NCBI GenBank assembly: GCA_947496605.1
Contig: CANMDF010000001.1
Location: forward strand, 372,001 to 436,000
Source: an uncultured Paracoccaceae bacterium
Lineage (GTDB): Bacteria > Pseudomonadota > Alphaproteobacteria > Rhodobacterales > Rhodobacteraceae
DNA length: 64,000 bases
Direction of reading: 5' to 3'
Shown here: positions 49,474 through 58,467 of the stretch, one piece after another
Numbering within the stretch: position 1 is the first letter of the stretch
Layout of the letters: every line of letters begins with the position of its first letter
Notes under the pieces: model-generated
Databases searched by the model: none
Told to the model about the DNA's origin: nothing
Seen by the model: only the letters and a program-made list of their open reading frames with translations
Program-made: the position numbers and the translations under genes

Positions 49474-50586
49474 ATGGCGCCCAAGCGTCCCAAAGGTGCG
49501 GGCGCGTTCCCTAAAGCGGTCGATACCCCCGCGCCAAAATCGCCTGATCCGGCGCAGCTTTATGCAGCACTGGATTTGGGCACAAATAGTTGTCGCATGC
49601 TGGTGGCCCAACCCAAGGGCAGCCAGTTTCATGTGGTTGATAGCTTTTCAAAATCTGTCCAGCTCGGGGCGGGTTTGGAAAGCACGGGTCGGCTATCGCG
49701 TTCGTCGATGAACCGGACGATTTCGGCCATGCGCATTTGCCGCGAGAAACTGAAACGTCACGGGGTGCAGAACATGCGCCTTGTCGCGACCGAAGCCTGC
49801 AGACGTGCGCTGAATGGCGAGAATTTCGTAGCGCAGGTGCGCCGCGAAACAGGGCTGAACCTAGAGATCATCAAGCCAGAGGAAGAAGCGCGTTTGGCGG
49901 TGATTTCCTGCGCGCCATTGGTCAGTGTAAATACCGAACAATTGCTTGTGGTGGACATAGGCGGTGGATCGACTGAGCTGGTTTGGATTGATCTGACCCA
50001 TGTGCCCAAGCGCGAACGCCCCCGCGCAATCATGCGGCTGCATGCTGGGTTTAAATCCGATCCCGGGCCGTTTGCTGCCGCCAAAGTCGTCGATTGGATT
50101 TCCGTGCCTTTGGGCGTGGCCACCCTGCGAGATCAGTTTTCCGATGTTGAAGACGACGCCGCGCGCTTTGCTTTGATGAGCTGGTTCTTTGAAGAAAACC
50201 TTGAGGAATTTTCACCCTATGCAGCTGCACAAGCCCGCGAAGGCTTTCAGATCATCGGCACGAGTGGGACAGTGACAACAGTTGCGGCAAGCCATCTGGG
50301 GCTCAAACGGTATGACCGTACCAAAGTCGACGGTCTGCGCATGACGTCGGACCAGATTGATACCGTTATTCGCGACTACCTATCGCTTGGGCCTGCGGGG
50401 CGCCGTGCCGATCCGCGGATTGGCCGGGACCGTCAGGCATTAATCATGTCGGGTTCCGCGATTTTGCAGGCATTGATGCGACTTTGGCCGACCGATCGGT
50501 TGTCGGTGGCGGACCGTGGTTTGCGCGAAGGGCTGCTTTACGCGCAGATGTCCGCAGATGGGGTCTTGGAAGACGCACCGTTTTAG
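49474..50586 (+). CDS. Ppx/GppA phosphatase family protein
   Basis: YAALDLGTNSCRMLVAQP; VVDIGGGSTELVWID; IGTSGTVTTVAASHLGL. Confidence 0.94.
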   Translation: MAPKRPKGAGAFPKAVDTPAPKSPDPAQLYAALDLGTNSCRMLVAQPKGSQFHVVDSFSKSVQLGAGLESTGRLSRSSMNRTISAMRICREKLKRHGVQNMRLVATEACRRALNGENFVAQVRRETGLNLEIIKPEEEARLAVISCAPLVSVNTEQLLVVDIGGGSTELVWIDLTHVPKRERPRAIMRLHAGFKSDPGPFAAAKVVDWISVPLGVATLRDQFSDVEDDAARFALMSWFFEENLEEFSPYAAAQAREGFQIIGTSGTVTTVAASHLGLKRYDRTKVDGLRMTSDQIDTVIRDYLSLGPAGRRADPRIGRDRQALIMSGSAILQALMRLWPTDRLSVADRGLREGLLYAQMSADGVLEDAPF

Positions 50587-50601
50587 GGGTAGAGCGCTGT
50601 T

Positions 50602-51321
50602 ATGGGCAAAAAACCAACAAAGAATGCGTCAGGGCGCGGCTACCGTGATCTGACCGTAAAGGTGAAAACCGCCAAAGGGCGCAAGATCAGCTCAACCAAT
50701 TGGTTGCAGCGACAGTTGAATGATCCGTATGTCAAACGCGCACAAACCGATGGGTATCGGGGCAGGGCAGCCTATAAGATACTGGAATTAGACAATAAAT
50801 ACCGTTTCCTTGTACCCGGCGCACGTATCGTTGATCTGGGCTGCGCGCCGGGCGGATGGCTGCAAGTGGCCGTCAAACGCGCCAATACGCTGGGTGAGCG
50901 GACCAGCAAGGCACAAGGCTATGTCTTGGGCGTTGACCTGCAAGAAGTCGAACCTGTAGCCGGTGCTGAGGTCCATCAGTTGGATTTCATGGAAGATGAC
51001 GCCGACATCAAAGTGCGCGAATGGCTGAACGGCAAAGCCGATGTGGTCATGTCGGATATGGCAGCGTCGGCGTCAGGCCACAAACAGACCGATCACTTGC
51101 GGATCATCGCGCTATGCGAAGCCGCAGCCTATTTTGCCTTTGACGTACTGGAAGAGGGCGGGACATTTGTCGCCAAAGTGTTGGCAGGTGGGGCTGAGGG
51201 TGACTTGCAAAAATTGCTCAAGACGCGGTTTAAGAAGGTGGCAAATGTAAAACCGCCTGCGTCGCGGTCGGATAGTTCGGAAAAGTTTGTCGTGGCGACA
51301 GGGTTTAAGGGGTCTGATTGA
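50602..51321 (+). CDS. rlmE: 23S rRNA (uridine2552-2'-O)-methyltransferase
   Basis: [63 protein letters not shown]. Confidence 0.95.
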   Translation: MGKKPTKNASGRGYRDLTVKVKTAKGRKISSTNWLQRQLNDPYVKRAQTDGYRGRAAYKILELDNKYRFLVPGARIVDLGCAPGGWLQVAVKRANTLGERTSKAQGYVLGVDLQEVEPVAGAEVHQLDFMEDDADIKVREWLNGKADVVMSDMAASASGHKQTDHLRIIALCEAAAYFAFDVLEEGGTFVAKVLAGGAEGDLQKLLKTRFKKVANVKPPASRSDSSEKFVVATGFKGSD

Positions 51322-51368
51322 CCTGCGATATAGCGTCATGGCATTGACTGGACACTTCATTCTCCAAA

Positions 51369-51383
51369 TTAAGGAACGCTTAA
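51369..51383. promoter_or_regulatory. CtrA-type box
   Basis: Perfect TTAA-GGAACGC-TTAA (N7), 14 bp before ATG of DUF805-like ORF. Confidence 0.6.
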
Positions 51384-51397
51384 CTGTCCGAGGGTGA

Positions 51398-51760
51398 ATG
51401 AAACGCAAGACGTTTGTATTCGGATGGTCTATCTTCATATTGATAGGTTACCTCATCGAAATTCTTCCGGGCTCTGATCCTGTTTTTGAAGCACTTGTTC
51501 TAGCTTTGCTTTTGACTTGGCCATCGGTCTTGATCACCGGCAAGAGATTGCACGATACTAACGAGAGTGCATGGTGGTCTCTTTTGCTCGCTACTCTCTA
51601 CTTGTCGTTTTTGATGGTCTTGGTTCTGATGTTCAAGAAAGGTAGCTTGGGGCAGAAAGATTTCGGTTTGCCTCAAGAAATTGTCAGGCGATCTGATGTG
51701 TCATCGGCTCGACCATCAAGCCGTCTGTTGTGCTGGGCTACTTGTGTTACGGATGTGTGA
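51398..51760 (+). CDS. DUF805-like membrane protein
   Basis: GKRLHDTNESAWWSLLLATLYLSFLMVLVLMFKKGSLGQKDFG; short for family. Confidence 0.7.
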   Translation: MKRKTFVFGWSIFILIGYLIEILPGSDPVFEALVLALLLTWPSVLITGKRLHDTNESAWWSLLLATLYLSFLMVLVLMFKKGSLGQKDFGLPQEIVRRSDVSSARPSSRLLCWATCVTDV

Positions 51761-52511
51761 GATTGACTGACGTCCCCCAATCTGCACATCGATTGATCAA
51801 AGCTTCTGACGGCACCCGATCCGTCACGAAATGATCCACCTGTGCAAGCGACGCGATTTTTACCGGGGCTTTGCGCGTGAACTTTGTGCTGTCTGCCACA
51901 AGGATCGTCGCCCGTGCTGCTTTGATCACCTGCTGGCTAACACGCACTTCTTCGGGGTCAAAGTCGAGCAGGTCCCCACTCAGGTCAATTGTGGACGCAC
52001 CGATCACCGCGAAATCGACTTTGAAACGGTCAATGGCGAGGGCGGCGAGATCGCCGACTAATCCGCCGTCCGACCGTCGTAGACTGCCACCTGCCACAAC
52101 CACATCGCAACTGGGGTTGCTGGCCAGAATATTGGCTACATTCAGGTTATTGGTCACGACCATAAGGTTGCGGTGGGCTTGCAATGCGTGAGCCACGGCT
52201 TCGGTAGTGGTGCCGATATTAAGGAAAAGCGATGCACTATCGGGGATCAACTGGGCGGCGCGCCGGGCTATCTTGATTTTGACATCCCGGTTCAGAGATC
52301 GCCGGTCGCCATACCCGATGTTGGCGACGCCTGACGGCAGAACAGCACCCCCATGAACGCGCTCTAACAATCCTGCAGCGCAAAGCTGTCGCAAATCACG
52401 GCGGATGGTTTGCACTGCGACCCCAAGAGTGTCAGCCAGCGCAGTGGCCATGACCTTGCCATCAGTTTGGGCGTGATTTCTGATCAGGGTGTGGCGTGTT
52501 TGCGTATCCAT
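51747..52511 (-). CDS. glpR: DeoR family regulator (GlpR-like)
   Basis: DeoR HTH (VMATALADTLGVAVQTIRRDLRQLCAAGLLERVHGGAV); divergent from glpD. Confidence 0.88.
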   Translation of the reverse strand: MDTQTRHTLIRNHAQTDGKVMATALADTLGVAVQTIRRDLRQLCAAGLLERVHGGAVLPSGVANIGYGDRRSLNRDVKIKIARRAAQLIPDSASLFLNIGTTTEAVAHALQAHRNLMVVTNNLNVANILASNPSCDVVVAGGSLRRSDGGLVGDLAALAIDRFKVDFAVIGASTIDLSGDLLDFDPEEVRVSQQVIKAARATILVADSTKFTRKAPVKIASLAQVDHFVTDRVPSEALINRCADWGTSVNLTHP

Positions 52512-52539
52512 ATGTTCGTTTACTGCAATAAGCGAACAT
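52512..52539. promoter_or_regulatory. Probable GlpR operator
   Basis: ATGTTCGTTTA-ctgcaa-TAAGCGAACAT: 11-nt arms with one mismatch; a further CGAACAT at 52607-52613. Confidence 0.6.
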
Positions 52540-52681
52540 TGATAAGCCAAATTACACATATAATATACATTTTTGTGTTTTCGGTATGCATTCGCCTTTG
52601 TTTGCGCGAACATCTGGCTGGCCGGGACTTGCGCGTCAAATCAATAGGCGTAAACCACCCCTAAACTTATGGGGCACGGAC

Positions 52682-54223
52682 ATGAACGCGGATTTTGACG
52701 TCTTTATTATTGGTGGTGGGATCAACGGCTGCGGTATCGCGCGTGATGCAGCAGGCCGCGGCCTGAAGGTTGGTTTGGCTGAGATGAACGATCTTGGCTC
52801 GGCCACGTCATCGGCGTCAACCAAGCTGTTTCATGGCGGTCTGCGCTATCTGGAGTTCTTTGAATTCAGCCTTGTCAAAAAGGCGCTGGTTGAACGTGAA
52901 GTCTTGCTAAAGAACATGCCCCATATCTCATGGCCGATGCGCTTTGTGCTGCCTTATCACAAAGATATGCGGTTCGAGAATGACACGCCCACATCCAAAT
53001 TGCTGTCGACCGTGATGCCGTGGATGAAGGGCAGGCGCCCTGCGTGGCTGATCCGGTTGGGTTTGTTCATGTATGATAATTTGGGCGGTCGTAAGATTTT
53101 GCCTGGCACGCATGTGGTTGATCTGGCCAAACGTGAAACGGGTGATCCGCTTAAGGGCAAGTTCAAGACAGCCTATGAATATTCAGACTGCTGGATCGAG
53201 GATTCGCGGCTTGTGGTGCTTAATGCCCGCGACGCGGAAGAACGTGGTGCTGCGATCATGACCCGTACCAAAGTGGTGAGTGCCGCCCGCGCGGACGGCA
53301 TTTGGGAAATCGTGACAGAAAGGGACGGTGCCCAACAAACCCACACGGCCCGCGCATTGGTCAATGCGGGTGGCCCTTGGGTGGAAAACATTGTGCGCGA
53401 TGTCGCGCGTTTGAATACCTCTGAGGGTGTGCGTTTGGTGCGGGGCAGTCACATCGTCACCAAGAAACTCTTTGATCATGACAAAAGCTATTTCTTCCAA
53501 GGCGAAGATGGCCGCATCATCTTTGCCATTCCCTATGAGATGGATTTTACCTTGATCGGCACGACCGATGCCGAACATGAGAACCTGTCTGAGAAACCCT
53601 ATGCGACGGATGAAGAGCAGGATTATCTCTGCGCATTTGCATCTCAATATTTCGAAAAACCAGTGACGCGTGATGATGTGGTTTGGACTTATTCAGGGGT
53701 ACGTCCGCTTTATGACGATGGGGCCAAATCAGCGACGGCGGCGACACGCGACTATGTACTGTCGCTTGATGAGAATGGCGCACCTTTGCTGAATATCTTT
53801 GGTGGTAAGATCACGACCTATCGCAAACTGGCCGAGAACGCGTTGAAGAAGCTGAAACCATTGGTAGGTGGCAGTGATCCTTGGACGGCGGACGCCGCTT
53901 TGCCCGGTGGTGACTTTAAGGTGAAAGAGCGCGATCAACTGGTTGATGATTTGCAAGCGGACTATCCATTCCTTGATGACCGCTGGGCGCTGCGCCTGAT
54001 CAAAGGATATGGCACCGAGGCACGCGTGATCTTGGGGGATGCGAGGGCAGCCACTGATCTGGGTCAAGACTTTGGCGCGACATTGACGCAAGCCGAGGTC
54101 GAGTGGCTGATGGACAAGGAGTATGCCATCAGCGCCGATGATGTGGTCTGGCGTCGTTCAAAACTGGGTCTGCGTCTAAGCAAGGAACAGATCGCGGCAC
54201 TTGACGCTTTCATGGCGGCTTGA
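52682..54223 (+). CDS. glpD: Glycerol-3-phosphate dehydrogenase
   Basis: FDVFIIGGGINGCGIARDAAGRGLKVGLAEMNDLGSATSSASTKLFHGGLRYLE. Confidence 0.96.
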   Translation: MNADFDVFIIGGGINGCGIARDAAGRGLKVGLAEMNDLGSATSSASTKLFHGGLRYLEFFEFSLVKKALVEREVLLKNMPHISWPMRFVLPYHKDMRFENDTPTSKLLSTVMPWMKGRRPAWLIRLGLFMYDNLGGRKILPGTHVVDLAKRETGDPLKGKFKTAYEYSDCWIEDSRLVVLNARDAEERGAAIMTRTKVVSAARADGIWEIVTERDGAQQTHTARALVNAGGPWVENIVRDVARLNTSEGVRLVRGSHIVTKKLFDHDKSYFFQGEDGRIIFAIPYEMDFTLIGTTDAEHENLSEKPYATDEEQDYLCAFASQYFEKPVTRDDVVWTYSGVRPLYDDGAKSATAATRDYVLSLDENGAPLLNIFGGKITTYRKLAENALKKLKPLVGGSDPWTADAALPGGDFKVKERDQLVDDLQADYPFLDDRWALRLIKGYGTEARVILGDARAATDLGQDFGATLTQAEVEWLMDKEYAISADDVVWRRSKLGLRLSKEQIAALDAFMAA

Positions 54224-54253
54224 AACAAATCGCACAAACGGGGGGATACTATG

Positions 54254-55735
54254 ATGTACATTCTGGCCATCGACCAAGGCACCACTTCTAGCCGGGCGAT
54301 CATTTTTGATGCCGACATGCGGATCAAGGCAACCGCACAAGAAGAATTCACCCAGCATTTCCCCCAATCCGGTTGGGTTGAACATGATCCCTCTGATTTG
54401 TGGTCCACAGTTGCCGCGACCTGCCGCGGTGCGCTGGAAAAGGCCGGGATCACTGCCCATGACGTGGCTGCAATTGGTATCACCAACCAACGCGAAACCA
54501 CGCTGATCTGGGATAAGAACACAGGCGAGCCGATCCATAACGCCATTGTCTGGCAGGACCGGCGCACAGCACCTTTTTGTGAAGAACTGCGTGCCGAAGG
54601 GTTTGAAGCGACGATCACCTCCAAAACGGGGCTTCTGGCAGATCCGTATTTTTCGGGCACAAAGGTGAACTACATCCTTGATAAGGTTGCAGGTGCACGC
54701 GCCCGTGCCGAAGCAGGTGAATTGCTTTTTGGGACTGTTGATTGCTTTCTTATTTGGAAAATGACGGGCGGTAAGCGTCATGTCACTGACGCAACAAATG
54801 CCGCAAGAACAATGCTTTATGACATCCGCAAAGGGCGTTGGAGCAGCACAATCTGCGAACGCTTTGGCATTCCGATGCAAATGCTGCCCGAAGTGCTGGA
54901 CTGCGCCGCTGATTTTGGCATGACCCGTGCTGATCTCTTTGGCATCGAATTGCCAATCCTTGGAGTCGCTGGCGATCAACAGGCGGCGACTATCGGTCAG
55001 GCCTGTTTTGAACCGGGGATGTTAAAGTCCACCTATGGTACAGGGTGCTTTGCCTTGCTCAATACAGGCGACACGTTGGTTGAAAGCAAAAAGCGTCTGC
55101 TAGGTACGATCGCCTATCAGTTCGATGGCAAGCCGACCTATGCGCTGGAAGGATCGATTTTTATCGCGGGGGCGGTCGTGCAATGGCTGCGCGATGGTCT
55201 AAAGATCATTCGTGAGGCCAAAGAAACCCAACCTTTGGCGTTAACTGCCGACGCGGGGCAAGAGCTTTATATGGTGCCTGCCTTTACTGGTTTGGGTGCC
55301 CCATATTGGGACGCCGACGCGCGTGGCGCGATCTATGGCCTGACCCGCAATTCCGGCCCCGCTGAATTTGCGCGTGCCGCTTTGGAAAGCGTCGGGTTCC
55401 AGACGCGTGACCTGCTTGAGGCTATGAAGAGTGACTGGCAAGCCTCTGATAGAGATGGCGTTTTGCGGGTTGACGGTGGGATGAGCGCATCAGATTGGTC
55501 GATGCAATTCCTGTCCGACATCATTGGTGCACCGGTGGACCGGCCCACGGTGTTAGAGACGACAGCACTGGGGGTTGCGTGGTTGGCGGGCAGCCGTGCC
55601 GGGGTCTATCCCGATCAAGCTGGATTTGCTGCAAATTGGGCGTTGGATCAGCGATTTGAGCCGCAGATGGATGAGGCGACGCGGGATCGGCGGTATGCGG
55701 GATGGCAGGATGCGGTGAAGCGGACTTTGACCTGA
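54254..55735 (+). CDS. glpK: Glycerol kinase
   Basis: [36 protein letters not shown]-like [22 protein letters not shown]. Confidence 0.97.
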   Translation: MYILAIDQGTTSSRAIIFDADMRIKATAQEEFTQHFPQSGWVEHDPSDLWSTVAATCRGALEKAGITAHDVAAIGITNQRETTLIWDKNTGEPIHNAIVWQDRRTAPFCEELRAEGFEATITSKTGLLADPYFSGTKVNYILDKVAGARARAEAGELLFGTVDCFLIWKMTGGKRHVTDATNAARTMLYDIRKGRWSSTICERFGIPMQMLPEVLDCAADFGMTRADLFGIELPILGVAGDQQAATIGQACFEPGMLKSTYGTGCFALLNTGDTLVESKKRLLGTIAYQFDGKPTYALEGSIFIAGAVVQWLRDGLKIIREAKETQPLALTADAGQELYMVPAFTGLGAPYWDADARGAIYGLTRNSGPAEFARAALESVGFQTRDLLEAMKSDWQASDRDGVLRVDGGMSASDWSMQFLSDIIGAPVDRPTVLETTALGVAWLAGSRAGVYPDQAGFAANWALDQRFEPQMDEATRDRRYAGWQDAVKRTLT

Positions 55736-56356
55736 CTATTGGGGGCGCAGTGATGCGCGCATTTGATCTAAAACGACGGCCTCTTCGCTGTCTTTGTCAG
55801 CAAGGTCGACGATGAAAAGATCACCCGTTTCACTTTGGACAATGGTGATAGTCACAATATCATGCGCGCCTTCTTGACCGCTGAGAAAGCTGACACTTGC
55901 ACCTGTCCCACCAATAACGTCGATCTCGTGACTTGGTCGAACAATGGCCATGCCTGAACCAGTGATCCAAGTGGCAACGCGTGACAGCTTGATGCCTTGT
56001 TCAATTGTCCGGATTTCTTGCATGGGTGTGCGGAAAAATGGGTTTGCATTGGAAATGATCATGGCCCCAAACCCATCGGCGCCTGAGACCTGACCACCAA
56101 AGGATGCAAGCTCTCTTCCGCTGTCTTCGTCCATACCAAGGACGCTTTCAAAGATGCTGGGGCCAAGGCTTCCAGTTGGCAGTTCATCCCATGCCATGGG
56201 CACGTCGATAACCATATCTGTGGTCGGGATCAGAAACGGTTCAGTCAGCAAGTTGGCGTCGGCTACGTTTGGGGTGCCTTGGGCCACGGACGCAGTTGGA
56301 CTGGCGCAGCAAAGAACGATTGCAGTCAGGATCTTTGGAAGTGTCTGTCCGATCAT
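55736..56356 (-). CDS. Hypothetical exported protein
   Basis: Signal peptide MIGQTLPKILTAIVLCCASPTASVAQG; start chosen by ATGA overlap with upstream gene. Confidence 0.7.
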   Translation of the reverse strand: MIGQTLPKILTAIVLCCASPTASVAQGTPNVADANLLTEPFLIPTTDMVIDVPMAWDELPTGSLGPSIFESVLGMDEDSGRELASFGGQVSGADGFGAMIISNANPFFRTPMQEIRTIEQGIKLSRVATWITGSGMAIVRPSHEIDVIGGTGASVSFLSGQEGAHDIVTITIVQSETGDLFIVDLADKDSEEAVVLDQMRASLRPQ

Positions 56357-56967
56357 CGTTTTGCCAATTCCCAAATTTCGAATTCCTCTGCCCGTTTTTC
56401 CCGCAATTTTGTCTCTACGGAGCCAGAGAGTCGCAGCTTTATTCCAGGAGACACGTTCTTTTGCTTGAGGGTGATGGTCATGGTCAGACGTTCCTCAAGA
56501 TAGCTGATGACCTTATCCCATTGTTCATATTGAAATAGGTACTCTGCGCCGATTTCGCCATCGTTGACGCGCAAAAATCTGTTCTGCGAGCCAACGTTCG
56601 CGAACGCAGCAGGGCTACCCTTGCAATATTCCAGTACAAAATCATCAAAGCTGATGTCGCGCGTGCTGTTTTCATGTCCGATCAAATCATCGCGCGTCCG
56701 ATACCGATACCAGCTCCCCAGCCAGTCAATCGGGTTGCGCACGATGGCCATTAACTCGGGATTCTGACCGCCGACTTGCTTGAAAAGCGGTTTGAGGAAT
56801 CGTTTATAGCGGTAGCACGGCGCATGTTTCAGTTCGGGCGGGTCGCGCAGAACCAATGACGCACGCGGCGCTAAAGCCCCTTCCAATGCTGTCGATCCGG
56901 TTTTAGGTATCGACATCAAGACCAGATTTTCTTTCCAGAAAACAAGCATTTGTTCGCTGAGCCTCAT
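56353..56967 (-). CDS. Sulfotransferase family-like protein
   Basis: LVLMSIPKTGSTALEGAL (PAPS 5' loop-like) and ELMAIVRNPIDWLGSWYRYR. Confidence 0.82.
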   Translation of the reverse strand: MRLSEQMLVFWKENLVLMSIPKTGSTALEGALAPRASLVLRDPPELKHAPCYRYKRFLKPLFKQVGGQNPELMAIVRNPIDWLGSWYRYRTRDDLIGHENSTRDISFDDFVLEYCKGSPAAFANVGSQNRFLRVNDGEIGAEYLFQYEQWDKVISYLEERLTMTITLKQKNVSPGIKLRLSGSVETKLREKRAEEFEIWELAKR

Positions 56968-57078
56968 TTATTTTCTATCCGATGCTAAGCGATAAACCTT
57001 TCCTTAACCACCATTGGATGAAGGTGATCTAAGAAAATTTAGGTTGCAATGTTCTGCTTTTGATCTCATTAAGGGTGA

Positions 57079-57093
57079 GAACACAAAGAGAAC
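57079..57093. promoter_or_regulatory. Alphaproteobacterial SOS (LexA) box upstream of recA
   Basis: GAAC-ACAAAGA-GAAC, i.e. GTTC-N7-GTTC on the reverse strand. Confidence 0.85.
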
Positions 57094-57144
57094 AAAAGCA
57101 GTGATTGCCGCCCCGCAGGGCGCATGGAATAAGGACAGGATAAC

Positions 57145-58227
57145 ATGGCAACGGCAGAACTCCTCAAAATGACAGATAAGAAGACCGCGGATAAAGAAAA
57201 GGCGCTGGAAAGCGCACTGGCGCAGATCGAACGGCAGTTCGGTAAGGGCTCTATCATGAAGCTTGGTGGCCAGAATCAGATGGCTGATATCGAAGCAACC
57301 TCGACCGGATCGCTGGGTTTGGATATCGCCCTTGGGATAGGCGGCCTGCCCAAAGGCCGCGTGATTGAGATTTATGGCCCGGAATCGTCAGGTAAAACGA
57401 CGCTGACCCTGCATGCGATTGCGGAAGAGCAGAAAAAAGGCGGCGTTTGTGCCTTTGTTGACGCTGAACACGCATTGGATCCGCAGTACGCCAAGAAACT
57501 GGGTGTGAACTTGGATGAGTTGCTGATTTCGCAACCTGATACAGGTGAACAGGCGCTTGAGATCGTTGATACGCTGGTCCGTTCTGGTGCTGTGAATATG
57601 GTCATCGTTGATTCTGTTGCCGCGTTAACGCCGAAGTCCGAATTAGAGGGCGATATGGGCGACAGCTCTGTCGGTGTGCATGCACGTTTGATGTCTCAGG
57701 CGATGCGTAAATTGACCGGTTCGATCAACCGCTCTGGCTGTATGGTGATCTTCATCAACCAAATTCGGATGAAGATTGGTGTGATGTTCGGCTCACCTGA
57801 AACCACCACAGGTGGTAACGCTTTGAAATTCTATGCTTCTGTCCGTTTGGATATCCGCCGCATTGGCGCGATTAAGGACCGTGACGAAGTTGTTGGCAAC
57901 GCGACCCGCGTGAAGGTTGTTAAAAACAAAGTGGCCCCGCCGTTCAAACAGGTCGAATTCGACATCATGTATGGTGAAGGCATCTCAAAGATGGGTGAAC
58001 TGCTTGATCTAGGTGTGAAGGCTGGCGTGGTTGAGAAATCGGGTGCGTGGTTCAGCTATGGTGATGAGCGCATTGGCCAAGGTCGTGAGAACTCGAAGAT
58101 TTTTCTAAAAGAAAATCAAAGCATCGCGCTGGAGATTGAAGATAAAATTCGTGCAGCGCACGGCTTGGACTTTGATCTTCCTGAAGGTGTTGCAGACGAC
58201 GGCGATGATGATCTGGTCGAAGTTTAA
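57145..58227 (+). CDS. recA: Recombinase RecA
   Basis: [64 protein letters not shown]. Confidence 0.99.
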   Translation: MATAELLKMTDKKTADKEKALESALAQIERQFGKGSIMKLGGQNQMADIEATSTGSLGLDIALGIGGLPKGRVIEIYGPESSGKTTLTLHAIAEEQKKGGVCAFVDAEHALDPQYAKKLGVNLDELLISQPDTGEQALEIVDTLVRSGAVNMVIVDSVAALTPKSELEGDMGDSSVGVHARLMSQAMRKLTGSINRSGCMVIFINQIRMKIGVMFGSPETTTGGNALKFYASVRLDIRRIGAIKDRDEVVGNATRVKVVKNKVAPPFKQVEFDIMYGEGISKMGELLDLGVKAGVVEKSGAWFSYGDERIGQGRENSKIFLKENQSIALEIEDKIRAAHGLDFDLPEGVADDGDDDLVEV

Positions 58228-58287
58228 GGCGCAGAAGGCGACTGTCTAAACGCCCACACCGTGAATCAATGGTGAAGAATATCCGGG

Positions 58288-58318
58288 AAAGGGTGTCGTA
58301 GAATGCGGCGCCCTTTTT
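58288..58318 (+). terminator. Rho-independent terminator after recA
   Basis: AAAGGGTGTCG-tagaatg-CGGCGCCCTTT (G.T wobbles) running into TTTTTCG. Confidence 0.7.
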
Positions 58319-58325
58319 CGTGTCT

Positions 58326-58371
58326 ATCTTCAAATTTCCAGAAATTTGAAGATGCCTCCGGCGGAAGTTTG
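58326..58371. repeat. Perfect inverted repeat plus intergenic repeat copy 2
   Basis: ATCTTCAAATTTC-ca-GAAATTTGAAGAT then TGCCTCCGGCGGAAGTTT, matching 17867.. Confidence 0.65.
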
Positions 58372-58467
58372 AAAGGACATAGAAAGGTCATGGGCTCATT
58401 GTTGGTGGACAGTGTGCTAGGGCAGAGCTATTTCTGCGGTTCAACGCAATTTTCGTGAAAGCGCGCC

